DNA of 47,453 bases from contig RFON01000018.1 of NCBI GenBank assembly GCA_009926625.1, positions 1-47,453 on the forward strand, read 5' to 3'. This DNA comes from Planctomycetota bacterium (GTDB lineage: Bacteria > Planctomycetota > Phycisphaerae > Phycisphaerales > SM1A02). Shown here in pieces: positions 39,262-47,453 of the stretch (position 1 is its first letter; every line of letters begins with the position of its first letter). The position numbers and the translations under genes are program-made. Under the pieces are notes generated by a model. The model was not told where the DNA came from and ran no database searches. It saw only the letters and a list, made by a program, of their open reading frames with translations.

Positions 39262-40481
39262 GCCGATCCGACCACCGACTTCGACCGCAGCGTCGAAAGA
39301 TCAGCGCGCCTCGATGGATGCGCCTCGATGAAGGGGGTTCGCCAGACGCCCACCCATCGATTGGGCTCGATCTCGTACAGCGCATAAGGCTCGCGTCCCG
39401 CCGCGAGCTGGGGACGGTGCTCCTGCGGCAGGAATGGCCACCAGGGAACGATGCCATCTTGGCACCGCGGGAGCAGGCGGAACTCCGCAGGGTTGTCGAC
39501 CACATCCTCGACAGTCGTCAGACGCGTGCGCGAATCCCGAACCCCAGGAATCGAACGGAAGAGTCCGCGCGTGTACGGATGCATCGGGCGGTCGAAGAGC
39601 TGCTCCACCGTCGCGTACTCCACCACTCGCCCCGCGTACATCACGCAGGCGACATCGGCGTTCTCTGCAACCACGCCGAGGTTGTGGGTGATCAGCATGA
39701 TGCCCATGCCACGGCGCCGCTGCAGATCCGAGAGCAGCTCGAGTATCTGCGCCTGGATGGTGACATCGAGCGCGGTTGTGGGCTCATCGGCAAGCAGCAG
39801 TGTCGGCTGGCATGCGAGCGCCATGGCAATCATCACTCGCTGCCGCATGCCGCCCGAATACCGATGCGGATAGTCGGAGAGCAGCTGCATCTTCAGGCCA
39901 CGAATGCGTTCGGGAAGCGTGCGTTCCAAGTCGCGAACGGCATCGATCGACGCCTTGCCGGCGTCCACATCGGTGCGAAGCGCAACGAGTTCGCGCTTCA
40001 GCCGCGACTCGATCGGTTGGTAGATGCCCACCTCGTCGAGCGCCTTCAACGCGGTCTCCACGGCTTCATCGGGAGAAACCTTCTGATGAAGGAAGATCGC
40101 TTCGAGGATCTGGTCCCCGATGGAGTACACCGGGTTCAAGCTGGTCATCGGTTCTTGGAAGATCATGGCGATTTCCCCGCCGCGGATCTTCAGCATCTCG
40201 CGCTCCGAGAGCGACAGGAGATCGCGCCCACCGAAGAGGATCGTCCCGCGATCCACCCGCCCTGGTGGGCACGGGATCAGTTGCATCGTCGTCATCGCAG
40301 TGACACTCTTGCCGCAGCCCGACTCGCCGACCACCGCAAGCGTCTGCTGCGGATGGATGGTGAGGCTCACGCCGGCGACCGCTTGGATGCGCGGCCCCGC
40401 ACCATTGTCGAAACTGACCGCAAGGTCAGCGACGCTCAGAAGCGGCGGCGAAGGGAGTGGCGTATCGGATGAAGCGCTCAT
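39258..40481 (-). CDS. OppD/DppD-like peptide ABC transporter ATPase
   Basis: A 407-residue ATPase. Walker A is GESGCGKS at 52-59, Q-loop [20 protein letters not shown], signature [19 protein letters not shown], Walker [21 protein letters not shown] and H-loop [42 protein letters not shown] and the C-terminal Cys-containing region are those of Opp/Dpp ATPases, though only one Cys remains there, so the usual Fe-S binding four-Cys motif is not evident. An insertion of about 40 residues ([13 protein letters not shown] to [10 protein letters not shown]) splits the helical subdomain before the signature. No OppF-like second ATPase is in the window. The start overlaps the OppC-like stop by one base. 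Confidence 0.9.
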   Translation of the reverse strand: MSASSDTPLPSPPLLSVADLAVSFDNGAGPRIQAVAGVSLTIHPQQTLAVVGESGCGKSVTAMTTMQLIPCPPGRVDRGTILFGGRDLLSLSEREMLKIRGGEIAMIFQEPMTSLNPVYSIGDQILEAIFLHQKVSPDEAVETALKALDEVGIYQPIESRLKRELVALRTDVDAGKASIDAVRDLERTLPERIRGLKMQLLSDYPHRYSGGMRQRVMIAMALACQPTLLLADEPTTALDVTIQAQILELLSDLQRRRGMGIMLITHNLGVVAENADVACVMYAGRVVEYATVEQLFDRPMHPYTRGLFRSIPGVRDSRTRLTTVEDVVDNPAEFRLLPRCQDGIVPWWPFLPQEHRPQLAAGREPYALYEIEPNRWVGVWRTPFIEAHPSRRADLSTLRSKSVVGSA

Positions 40482-41980
40482 CAGTGTGCTGCCTTCCTGA
40501 GCTTGGGATCGATCGCATCACGCATTGCTTCGCCGAGCAGGTTGTACGACAGGACCGAGAGGAAGATGGCGAGCCCTGGGAACACCGCAAGCCACCACAC
40601 GAATGTTCCCGTTGCCGCCGTGGCGCTCGAGAGCATTTTTCCCCAACTCGCTTGTCCATCGGGACCGAGCCCGAGGAACGACAGCGTCGCTTCGATCGTG
40701 ATCGCCGCCGCGATGGCGAAGCTGGTGTCGACGAGCACGGGCGTGACACCGTTGGGCAGCATGTGGCGCATCAGCACCGATCGCACCGGCAGCCCCGTCG
40801 CCTGCGCTGCCTGCACGAAATCCATCTGTCGGATGCGGAGGAATTCGGCGCGCGTAAAGCGTGCCGCACCCGTCCACGAGAAGATGCCGATGATCGCCAT
40901 CATGACATAGGTGTTTCGCGGCAGAACGCCTGCGGCGACGATCAGCACGAAGAGTGTTGGCACGGCCATGAAAATCTCCACGACCCTGTAGAGCAGCAAG
41001 TCGACCCAGCCGCCGAAGTAACCCATGAGCGCACCGATGGTCACGCCGATGAGGACGCTGATTCCAGTGGACACAAGGCCAATCGAGATCGAAAGCCGGC
41101 ACGCCCAGAGCAGTTGCGCAAGCACATCGCCGCCAAGTGCATCGGTGCCAAGCCATGTGCGCCGTGAACCAAAGGGCGTTCCGCGGAAGCTGTCGAGATG
41201 CTGGATGTCCGACACCTGCGTGCCGGGGGCTTGGGCAACCATGTCACTGCGCGTGTATTCGGGTGACCATGGAATGAGCGTCCACACCGCGCGAGCGCGA
41301 CCTGCAGACTCATCAAGGACCAGCATTTCATGATTCACCAGCGTCGAGGAACCTGCAGACCAGACCAAGGCAAATGAGAACAGCGCCACCGCAGCCACGG
41401 CGATCATGCGGCGAGCTGGCGAGAGGATGATGGGCACGACGAACGCCACCGATGCCGAGAGCAGTGCTGCAACGGCGATCAACGGCCACGGCCCGCCATC
41501 AAGCCGCGCCCAGTTGCGCAGCCAGTGGAGCGAGGAACCATCGGAGGCCCACACCAGAACCTGCGACAGCACGATGGTCGCGCCGCCTTGCACGAGCAGG
41601 GCAGCAAGCACGGTGATGCGGACGCTTCGACCAAGTGCCGCGGAACCAAAGAAGACCCATGGGACACCGATCAGCGCGCCGGCCATCAGCAACCAATCGG
41701 TCGGCGTGAGGTGGGCAATCAGCGGGAAAGACCGAGATTCCACGCTTCCATCGGCGGCGATTCGATCGAGCACAATGGGATGCGCGTTGGCCAGCAGCGG
41801 AGCGAACACCGCGAAGAATCCCATCATGCTGATCCACGCGATGCCGAAGACCGCGCCAGGCCTGGCGCGTACGCGGTCCCATGCATCGGCCCAAAAGCCC
41901 TTCGCTTCGCGCGCGCCGATGCCTCGCATGACCTCGACCCCCGAAACCGACTGAGGCACTTCCGCAAGGGTTTCACTCAT
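40481..41980 (-). CDS. OppC-like permease with extra N-terminal membrane domain
   Basis: A protein of 499 residues; the family norm is about 300. The last 280 residues are a standard OppC/DppC core: [28 protein letters not shown], then [28 protein letters not shown] and the EAA-type loop [25 protein letters not shown] that contacts the ATPase, ending [22 protein letters not shown]. Between the first family helix ([20 protein letters not shown]) and the core lies an insertion with about four more helices ([60 protein letters not shown] and [19 protein letters not shown]) and a periplasmic stretch. The start overlaps the OppB-like gene by 8 bases. Confidence 0.88.
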   Translation of the reverse strand: MSETLAEVPQSVSGVEVMRGIGAREAKGFWADAWDRVRARPGAVFGIAWISMMGFFAVFAPLLANAHPIVLDRIAADGSVESRSFPLIAHLTPTDWLLMAGALIGVPWVFFGSAALGRSVRITVLAALLVQGGATIVLSQVLVWASDGSSLHWLRNWARLDGGPWPLIAVAALLSASVAFVVPIILSPARRMIAVAAVALFSFALVWSAGSSTLVNHEMLVLDESAGRARAVWTLIPWSPEYTRSDMVAQAPGTQVSDIQHLDSFRGTPFGSRRTWLGTDALGGDVLAQLLWACRLSISIGLVSTGISVLIGVTIGALMGYFGGWVDLLLYRVVEIFMAVPTLFVLIVAAGVLPRNTYVMMAIIGIFSWTGAARFTRAEFLRIRQMDFVQAAQATGLPVRSVLMRHMLPNGVTPVLVDTSFAIAAAITIEATLSFLGLGPDGQASWGKMLSSATAATGTFVWWLAVFPGLAIFLSVLSYNLLGEAMRDAIDPKLRKAAH

Positions 41981-43538
41981 ACGCCACCCGCGGATCGCAC
42001 AGCGCGTACAGGATGTCGGCCATCAGCAGCGCCAGCAGGCTGACCGACGAGATCATGAAGGTGTTGGCAAGGATCAACTCGCGGTCGCGAAGGTTGATCG
42101 CTTCGATCACCAGACTGCCCATGCCGGGGATGGTGAAGATTCGCTCGACCACCACGCTGCCGCCGAGCATCGCGGGAAAGATCCCCACGAACATGGTGAT
42201 GAGTGGAAGCAAGCTGTTGCGAAGCACATGGCTGATGACGATGTCCTTGCGCGACACACCCTTGGCGCGTGCGGTCCGCACATAGTCCGCACTGAAGTTG
42301 TCGAGCATGCTGGCACGCGTTTGCTTGCTGAGTACCGCGAAACCGCCGTACACCAAACAGAGCACGGGCAGCGCGAGGTGCCACAGCGTGTCGAGCAGCC
42401 AACCGCGGTGCCAGGCACCCGACTCGTCGGTGTACGGGAGGAAAGTCATGGTGGCCTCCGCACTGTCGTGCAGTCCGCTCACTGGGAACCAGCCGAGATA
42501 CTGGTTGTTGGCGAGAAACCCGATTGCGAAGACGCCCGCGAGCACCACAGGGACCGAGTACAGCAGCAGGAAGAAGAATCCGCTTGCCACATCGGCGGCA
42601 CCACCGCGGCGAACACTCGCCAGCACACCCGTTGGCACCGCGACCAGGTAGATGATCGGGAAGGCAATCAGGTTGATCAGCATCGTGACAGGCAGCGCGG
42701 TCTTGATGAGGTCCCACACGGGGCGATTGCGGGAAAATGCCACGCCGAAGTCGGGCGAGTCAATCGATACCACATCGCGGATCACTTCGATTCCCGCCGC
42801 GGGGAATGGGCGTGCCTTGAACGCGATGGTCGCCCGCTGTCGCGCCTCCTCGGCAAGCGACCACGCGAGATGCATCTGCTCTGCGGCTGCGTTCACCTTG
42901 GCCCATGTCGCGGTCATTCCCTGCGTGGCAGCATCGGTTTGCGCAGGGCTTGTCGTTGGCGATGAATCGAGCGGAAGGTCGCGGAACTTCTGCGGGTCGG
43001 CACCACCCTTGGGATCGAGCCGGGATGTCCATGGTTCACCGAGGCTTCGTACATGATCGGCGAGCGCATCCTTGAAGGCTCGCACCGATCCAACATAGGT
43101 CCGACGCCGCCCCTCCGCATCGCGCTGCAGGGCACGGAACTCCTCCACGAGCGCGTCGCCCGACTGGGGAGTGAAGGTGACTTCAAACGCAGCGGGTGCA
43201 GCGAACGCCCATTGCATCGGCGGTTCAGGCAGTTCTCTCGGAACTGGGATGCGTTCACCCGAGGGAGACTCGAGCGAAGTCATACCGAAACGCACTGGAC
43301 AGACGCGCGCGATCCAACGTCCGTACTGCACGACCACGGGATCGTTGAGTCCATATCGATCCTCGAGGTACGCCTGCATCTGTGCGACTTTGCTGGTGTC
43401 GCTCATCTGACCGCCCTGCACCGCGAGCCCAGCGCCAATGCCGCCCGGCGCGAGTGCCACGATGAGAAACACCATCAGCGTGATCCCAAGCACCGTGGGG
43501 ATCATCAGCAGCAGGCGTCGGATCAGGTAGGTGGCCAT
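41973..43538 (-). CDS. OppB-like permease with large periplasmic insertion
   Basis: A protein of 521 residues; the family norm is about 310. It starts with the OppB first helix (YLIRRLLLMIPTVLGITLMVFLIVAL) and the family segment LEDRYGLNDPVVVQYGRWI. From about residue 85 to 275 there is extra soluble sequence, mostly helical and charged, with QSGDALVEEFRALQRDAEGR and KVNAAAEQMHLAWSLAEEARQ. The rest is a normal core: LPVTMLINLIAFPIIYLVAVPTGVLAS, EAA-type loop DYVRTARAKGVSRKDIVISHVLRNSLLP, GSVVVERIFTIPGMGSLV and [16 protein letters not shown]. The insertion sits where the first periplasmic loop is expected, so it could contact the binding protein. Confidence 0.88.
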   Translation of the reverse strand: MATYLIRRLLLMIPTVLGITLMVFLIVALAPGGIGAGLAVQGGQMSDTSKVAQMQAYLEDRYGLNDPVVVQYGRWIARVCPVRFGMTSLESPSGERIPVPRELPEPPMQWAFAAPAAFEVTFTPQSGDALVEEFRALQRDAEGRRRTYVGSVRAFKDALADHVRSLGEPWTSRLDPKGGADPQKFRDLPLDSSPTTSPAQTDAATQGMTATWAKVNAAAEQMHLAWSLAEEARQRATIAFKARPFPAAGIEVIRDVVSIDSPDFGVAFSRNRPVWDLIKTALPVTMLINLIAFPIIYLVAVPTGVLASVRRGGAADVASGFFFLLLYSVPVVLAGVFAIGFLANNQYLGWFPVSGLHDSAEATMTFLPYTDESGAWHRGWLLDTLWHLALPVLCLVYGGFAVLSKQTRASMLDNFSADYVRTARAKGVSRKDIVISHVLRNSLLPLITMFVGIFPAMLGGSVVVERIFTIPGMGSLVIEAINLRDRELILANTFMISSVSLLALLMADILYALCDPRVAYE

Positions 43539-43566
43539 CGGGCGTGCTCGCGCTCGAAGGGTCTGG

Positions 43567-45483
43567 TCAGTAGGCAGGCACCGGCACGGATGAACGGAAA
43601 AACTCTTCGGGCTGCAGGCCGGTGCGATACATGTTCACATTCCCGAATCGCCGGTCGACGAATCGCAGCCAAGGTGCCACGCGCACGAATGTGTACGGCT
43701 GCTCGCGCGCAATGACCGCCTCCAGCTGCCGCCACACGAGCATGCGATCCGCCTCCTCCATGCTGCGCCGCCCCTGCTCGATCAGCGCATCGGCGTCGGC
43801 GTTCCGCCACTGGGTGAAATTGTCGCCACCCTCGCGAGTGCTCTCGGAATGCCAAATCTGCCGCGGATCGCTTTCGGGAGCGTTGTTGCCCCAGCCCATC
43901 GTGATCGCATCGAAGTCCCGCAGTTTGAGGAGGTCCTGATAGCGACTCCAGTCGACGGGACGCGTGGTCACCAGGATGCCGGCATTCGTGAAACTGTCTT
44001 TGACGAAGCGCGCGAGCCGCTCGGAAATCTCGCCACCCGTGGCATAGGTGTACTCGAATGTGAACTTGTCCCCCGCCTCGTTCTCGAGGATGCCATCGCC
44101 ATTTCGGTCCTTCCACCCCGCCTCCGCGAGCAGTGCCTTGGCCTGATCAGGGCTGAAAGGCAGTGGCTTCAGCGCAGGGTCACTCGCTGGACTCTCTGGG
44201 TTCATCGGGCCCTTCGAGACGATGCCGATGCCGTCCCAGATGTCGCGGATCATGCGCTCGCGATCAAGCAGCATGGTCATGGCGCGGCGCACGCGCGCAT
44301 CGTGGAACGGGGTCAGTGCCTTCCCAGCCCGCGGGCCGCACTGCCATGCGATGAAGGAATAGCCGCAGCGCATGTTCACCCACTTGAGCGCGTAGAACGC
44401 CTTTTCGAAGTCTGCGTCGTCGCGCAGCACCTTGTTGAACTGCGGCGATGACGGCAGGATCATCGATCCCTCGCCGTTTCGCAGCGAGACCAGCCGACCC
44501 AGTTCATCGGAGACCACCTTGAAACGCAGCCTGTCGAGCGGCGGCTTCTCCGCCCAGTACTGCTCGTTCCGCACCAGAACGATGTCGGTGCCCGGCGTCC
44601 ACTGCACATCGATGTTGTCCGGACCCGACGGCAGTCGCTCCATCTTGAACTGCCCCGACCCCATCAGGAGTCCAGTGGCTTGGTTGATTTGGGATGGTTC
44701 GAACTTGCTGTACCAGTGCTTCGGCAGCACTGGGTTGACGAATGCGATCAGCGTGTTCGTGAAGAACGGTTCCTTGAACTCGAACTCCACCGTCTGTTCA
44801 TCGATCACCTTCACCGTCTTCAGATTGTCCTGTGTGCTGCGCGCGCGCTCCGCTTCGATGAGCGGGTTGCCAATGAAGTCGAGATATGTCCAGCGCACAT
44901 CCTCCGCCGTCACCCGCGCACCATCGCTGAAGCGCGCCCGAGGGTTGATGTGCGCGCGGATCCACAGCCCATCAGGGTCGATCTGCCAGCCATCGGCGAG
45001 AACGCCCACCATCTTCAGCGTCTTCGGGTCGAACGATCCGAGTGCCTCGCACACTCGGTCGAGCACACGCGTGCCATAGACATCCGACTGGATGTACGGC
45101 ACGAGCTTCGCCGGCTGCGCCTCGAAGATCTCCGTGAACTCACCGCCCACGGCGAAACCGGGAATGCCCGCGGGGTCGGTCGCTGGTGCGGGCGAAGTCC
45201 AGCGCGTGATTGCGACGCCTGGTCGCGCCCAAGCATCGTTGCCCTGGACCGCCGCCGCGGCGGGCGCGGCTCCCGAAGCAACCGGCACGCCAGAGGCGAA
45301 CCCCTTCTCGATCTGCCGCTGGAGCAGCGCATCCTGCCGTTCCATCTCGCCGAGTTTCACGCGGATCGAATCGATGGCGAGTTCCATGCGCGTGCGCTGC
45401 GTCATGGAGAGCCAGACCGAAATCAGCACGGCCAACAGCAACAGGATGGTGAAGAAATCCTTCAGTCCGAATCGACTTTGCAT
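43567..45483 (-). CDS. Membrane-anchored peptide-binding protein (SBP family 5)
   Basis: A protein of 638 residues that should bind the substrate for the adjacent permeases. Unlike usual OppA/DppA proteins it has no cleavable or lipoprotein signal. Instead an N-terminal helix (FFTILLLLAVLISVWLSM) is followed by a coiled-coil-like stretch (MELAIDSIRVKLGEMERQDALLQRQIEK) and an Ala-rich linker to about residue 85. The family 5 fold follows: LADGWQIDPDGLWIRAHINPRARFSDGARVTAEDVRWTYL-type region, PFFTNTLIAFVNPVLPKHWY, FHDARVRRAMTMLLDRERMI, LPFSPDQAKALLAEAGWKDRNGDGI and VKDSFTNAGILVTTRPVDWS. The ATG at 45483 was chosen because it directly precedes the anchor helix. It lies 28 bases before oppB-like and 16 bases after the upstream permease. 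Confidence 0.88.
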   Translation of the reverse strand: MQSRFGLKDFFTILLLLAVLISVWLSMTQRTRMELAIDSIRVKLGEMERQDALLQRQIEKGFASGVPVASGAAPAAAAVQGNDAWARPGVAITRWTSPAPATDPAGIPGFAVGGEFTEIFEAQPAKLVPYIQSDVYGTRVLDRVCEALGSFDPKTLKMVGVLADGWQIDPDGLWIRAHINPRARFSDGARVTAEDVRWTYLDFIGNPLIEAERARSTQDNLKTVKVIDEQTVEFEFKEPFFTNTLIAFVNPVLPKHWYSKFEPSQINQATGLLMGSGQFKMERLPSGPDNIDVQWTPGTDIVLVRNEQYWAEKPPLDRLRFKVVSDELGRLVSLRNGEGSMILPSSPQFNKVLRDDADFEKAFYALKWVNMRCGYSFIAWQCGPRAGKALTPFHDARVRRAMTMLLDRERMIRDIWDGIGIVSKGPMNPESPASDPALKPLPFSPDQAKALLAEAGWKDRNGDGILENEAGDKFTFEYTYATGGEISERLARFVKDSFTNAGILVTTRPVDWSRYQDLLKLRDFDAITMGWGNNAPESDPRQIWHSESTREGGDNFTQWRNADADALIEQGRRSMEEADRMLVWRQLEAVIAREQPYTFVRVAPWLRFVDRRFGNVNMYRTGLQPEEFFRSSVPVPAY

Positions 45484-45499
45484 TGGACTTGAGAGGCTA

Positions 45500-46552
45500 T
45501 CAGGAGCCGCGCCGCCGCCGAGCGGCCGTGGGGTCGACCGCCTCCCGCAGCGCATCGCCGAGGAAGTTCAGTGCAAGCAGCGTGGAGGCGATGCTGAGGC
45601 ATGGCCACAGCAGGAGCCACCAGCGGCTGTGAACGGTGTTCACCTCCGAAAGCCCCTCCGAGGCGAGGTTCCCCCACGAAGGCATCGGATCGCGAACACC
45701 GATGCCGAGGAAACTGAGGAAACTCTCCGCGAGAATCGCTGCCGGCACGGCAAGTGCGGCGTACACCGCCACGGTGCCCGCGACATTCGGCAGCGCATGA
45801 CGGAAGAACTGCCGTGCAGGGCCGATGCCAAGCGCACGACAAGCCTCCATGAACGGCTGCGCCCGCAGGCTGAGGACTTGACCGCGAATCACGCGCGCGA
45901 TCGTGAGCCAACTTGTGGTGCCGATGGCGACAAGCAGCACAACGAGGTCAATGCCCTGCCCAAGCACACCTGACGGCCGGACTCCGATGCGCTCGATGAC
46001 GCCATCGACAGCCACCGCAAGCAGCACAACGAGCAGCATGGATGGAAGTCCATACAGCACATCAACGGTTCGCATGAGGGCATCATCCACACGCCCGCCG
46101 CGCGCACCACTGATTGCTCCGTAGAGCGTGCCGACGGTGACCGCAATGAGCGCAGCGCTGCCGCCGACGAGCAAGCTGACGGCACCGCCGAGCAGACATC
46201 GCGCGAAGAGATCGCGCCCGAGCCTGTCGGTACCGAGCACACGCGAGGGGATGTAGTTGCCCGCAGCGCGTTCCTGCTCGATCACGGCCGCAGTGGATTC
46301 AGGCGAATGCCACCACGAAGGCGGCAGCAGCGACAGTCGCAGGTTTCCAGCTTCATAGCGGCGAACCGGCGCGCCTCCCGCACGCTCGACGCGCGCGAGC
46401 GTCCAAGGAAGGCTGAGGATGCACAGCGCAACGATGCACGCCAGCATCACCGCGCCCACGCGGGCGGGAGGCGACCACGAAGTCCAGCGAGACGCCCAGC
46501 CAAGCGGCCGTTGGCCGACTGCCTCCGCAGCATCTGCGAGCGCTCGTGTCAC
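45500..46552 (-). CDS. Second OppC/DppC-like permease
   Basis: A protein of 350 residues. N-terminal helix VGAVMLACIVALCILSLPW, then a periplasmic stretch with LLPPSWWHSPEST and the family motif RVLGTDRLGRDLFARCLLGGAVSLLVG. MRTVDVLYGLPSMLLVVLLAVAVDG and the EAA-type loop PFMEACRALGIGPARQFFRHALPN mark it as OppC type. It ends LLALNFLGDALREAVDPTAARRR, a standard ending. Both this and the 40481 gene are OppC-like, while only one OppB-like gene is visible, so this one either pairs with the same OppB or with a subunit outside the window. The GTG start at 46552 overlaps the upstream gene's stop by 4 bases. Confidence 0.88.
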   Translation of the reverse strand: MTRALADAAEAVGQRPLGWASRWTSWSPPARVGAVMLACIVALCILSLPWTLARVERAGGAPVRRYEAGNLRLSLLPPSWWHSPESTAAVIEQERAAGNYIPSRVLGTDRLGRDLFARCLLGGAVSLLVGGSAALIAVTVGTLYGAISGARGGRVDDALMRTVDVLYGLPSMLLVVLLAVAVDGVIERIGVRPSGVLGQGIDLVVLLVAIGTTSWLTIARVIRGQVLSLRAQPFMEACRALGIGPARQFFRHALPNVAGTVAVYAALAVPAAILAESFLSFLGIGVRDPMPSWGNLASEGLSEVNTVHSRWWLLLWPCLSIASTLLALNFLGDALREAVDPTAARRRRGS

Positions 46553-47316
46553 GGTGCACGATTGTTCGAAGGCGGGTCACCTGCGGGCAACGGGGGCGGC
46601 GCCGCAACGGGAGCGCCACTGGGCGATGTCGCAAGCGGCGTTCGCCCGCCGAGCAGTGCTTCCTGCCGCCCCTCACGAACGCCAGCCACGACTTGATCGA
46701 CGGTCGCGTTGCGCTGGCGCGCATCGCGTTCCAAGTCAATACGCATCGAACGAACCACTGCATCGATCTCAGCCAGTTCCATCCCGCGCGATCGCAGGTT
46801 CAGGTCGACCAACCTGCCCGCGAGTTCCCGCACGCGCGCTTCCGACTTGATCGCCGCTGCCTCGCCGCCCGCGCGGGAATCGGCCAACCAAGCGCTGCCA
46901 GCCTCCTCGAGTTCTCCCTGCACGCGAATCTCCTCGATGCGCAGCGCATAGAGCGCAGGCTTGCGAAGCCGCAGGACCGCGAGCGCCGTGAGCCGCTTGC
47001 CCGCGCGCGAGACCGCTTCGTCGAACGCCGCCGGATCGCTCGCACGCGCCTGTTCGAGCATCGTGAGCAGTTCCGGCGAAACATCGCGCGCGACATCGAT
47101 GATCGTCTGGGGATCTGGCTGCCCAGCAGGAGGGATGGGCGACTGCTCCATCGTCGCCACCAGCGGCAGGACGCGGTCGACGCGCCTCACGGATCCGACG
47201 GCGAGCGACGCCCATGCAGCTGCCGCGGCACACGCGATCGCCGCTGCCAAGAGCACTGGATGGGCACGCGTGGCTCGCTCGTCGCGCGCGGTTCGATTGT
47301 CGAGGTGCTTGTTCAT
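46549..47316 (-). CDS. Single-pass membrane protein, unknown function
   Basis: A protein of 255 residues. A charged N-terminus (MNKHLDNRTARDERATRAH) leads to one membrane helix (PVLLAAAIACAAAAAWASLAVG). The rest should be periplasmic and is mostly helical: ELLTMLEQARASDPAAFDEAV, LRKPALYALRIEEIRVQGELEEA and IDLERDARQRNATVDQVVAGVREGR look like amphipathic helices, which gives it a look similar to CpxP/Spy-type or anti-sigma-associated proteins, but I cannot name a family. A Pro/Ala tail ends it. The ATG at 47316 overlaps the preceding partial gene by 4 bases, and its stop overlaps the permease gene start, so it belongs to the transporter operon. Confidence 0.7.
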   Translation of the reverse strand: MNKHLDNRTARDERATRAHPVLLAAAIACAAAAAWASLAVGSVRRVDRVLPLVATMEQSPIPPAGQPDPQTIIDVARDVSPELLTMLEQARASDPAAFDEAVSRAGKRLTALAVLRLRKPALYALRIEEIRVQGELEEAGSAWLADSRAGGEAAAIKSEARVRELAGRLVDLNLRSRGMELAEIDAVVRSMRIDLERDARQRNATVDQVVAGVREGRQEALLGGRTPLATSPSGAPVAAPPPLPAGDPPSNNRAP

Positions 47317-47453
47317 GGTGCCCCCCGCGATGCAAGTGCGATCAACTGCACTTCGCTGGCCAGCTTTCGGTAGGACGCATCCCGAGTTCGAAGCAGGTCA
47401 ATGGGATCGAGTAATCCGTCCGCGCGACTCCCGCGTGCCTCCACAACATCGCT
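47313..47453 (-). CDS. C-terminal end of an unknown gene, cut by the window edge
   Basis: Only the last 46 codons are in the window. The reading frame ends LIALASRGAP and stop, with TGA overlapping the ATG of the next gene (ATGA). The visible residues (VVEARGSRADGLLDPIDLL, then ASYRKLASEVQLIAL) are charged and probably helical; no family is recognisable. The overlap shows it is the preceding gene of the same operon. Confidence 0.6.
   Translation of the reverse strand, partial: SDVVEARGSRADGLLDPIDLLRTRDASYRKLASEVQLIALASRGAP

Overview
The window reads as chromosomal DNA of a high-GC Gram-negative bacterium, most likely a planctomycete of the class Phycisphaerae. The reasons are: a DUF2231-type membrane domain fused to a planctomycete-type cytochrome c domain; secreted proteins ending in dockerin-like calcium loops or in a VPAPGA-type C-terminal sorting signal; a DksA-like protein with a decayed zinc finger and a long basic N-terminus; and both outer-membrane genes (arn, mltA, mlaF-like) and peptidoglycan genes (murD, murG, ftsW). 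The taxonomic call is inference. No rRNA, IS element, prophage or CRISPR array was seen.

Layout. Positions 1-5740 (minus strand) hold arnB-arnC-arnA-arnD-arnT, the lipid A aminoarabinose pathway in the exact order known from enterobacteria; arnT runs off the left edge. Two tRNA genes, Pro(GGG) and Ser(GGA), follow at 5852-6290. Next come housekeeping genes: truB, lspA, a dksA-like gene, accA, proC, an ABC-2 export pair, mltA and tatA (6321-14350). From 14557 to 18683 there are two exported proteins of unknown function and the cytochrome c protein. The minus-strand run ftsW-murG-dinB (22414-18733) faces away from miaB (22479). Positions 24216-29139 form a secretome cluster: a sorting-signal protein, a dockerin protein and a dockerin-tagged zinc metalloprotease, separated by two strong terminators. 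A long plus-strand run (29169-37838) carries two DUF4190-like membrane proteins, an mlaF-like ATPase, murD, a lipoprotein, ispF, an unusual kinase-like/deoxyribosyltransferase-like fusion, truA, a glycosyltransferase and a PIG-L deacetylase. Then come dut, a small zinc-ribbon membrane protein and, on the minus strand from 47453 to 38731, an operon for an oligopeptide-type ABC transporter with enlarged subunits, ending in bcp.

Gene packing is tight. Many neighbours overlap by 4 bases (ATGA or GTGA), so most genes are probably translationally coupled. Genes that appear to start a transcript often lack a Shine-Dalgarno sequence and instead have a TANNNT hexamer 6-8 bases before the start codon. 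I found this at eleven starts. It suggests that leaderless mRNAs are common in this organism.

The observations I rate highest are the complete arn operon outside Proteobacteria, the leaderless-promoter pattern, the fused kinase-like/deoxyribosyltransferase-like protein at 33917, and the peptide transporter whose permeases and binding protein all carry extra domains. All functional calls are by eye from protein motifs; no database search was run.
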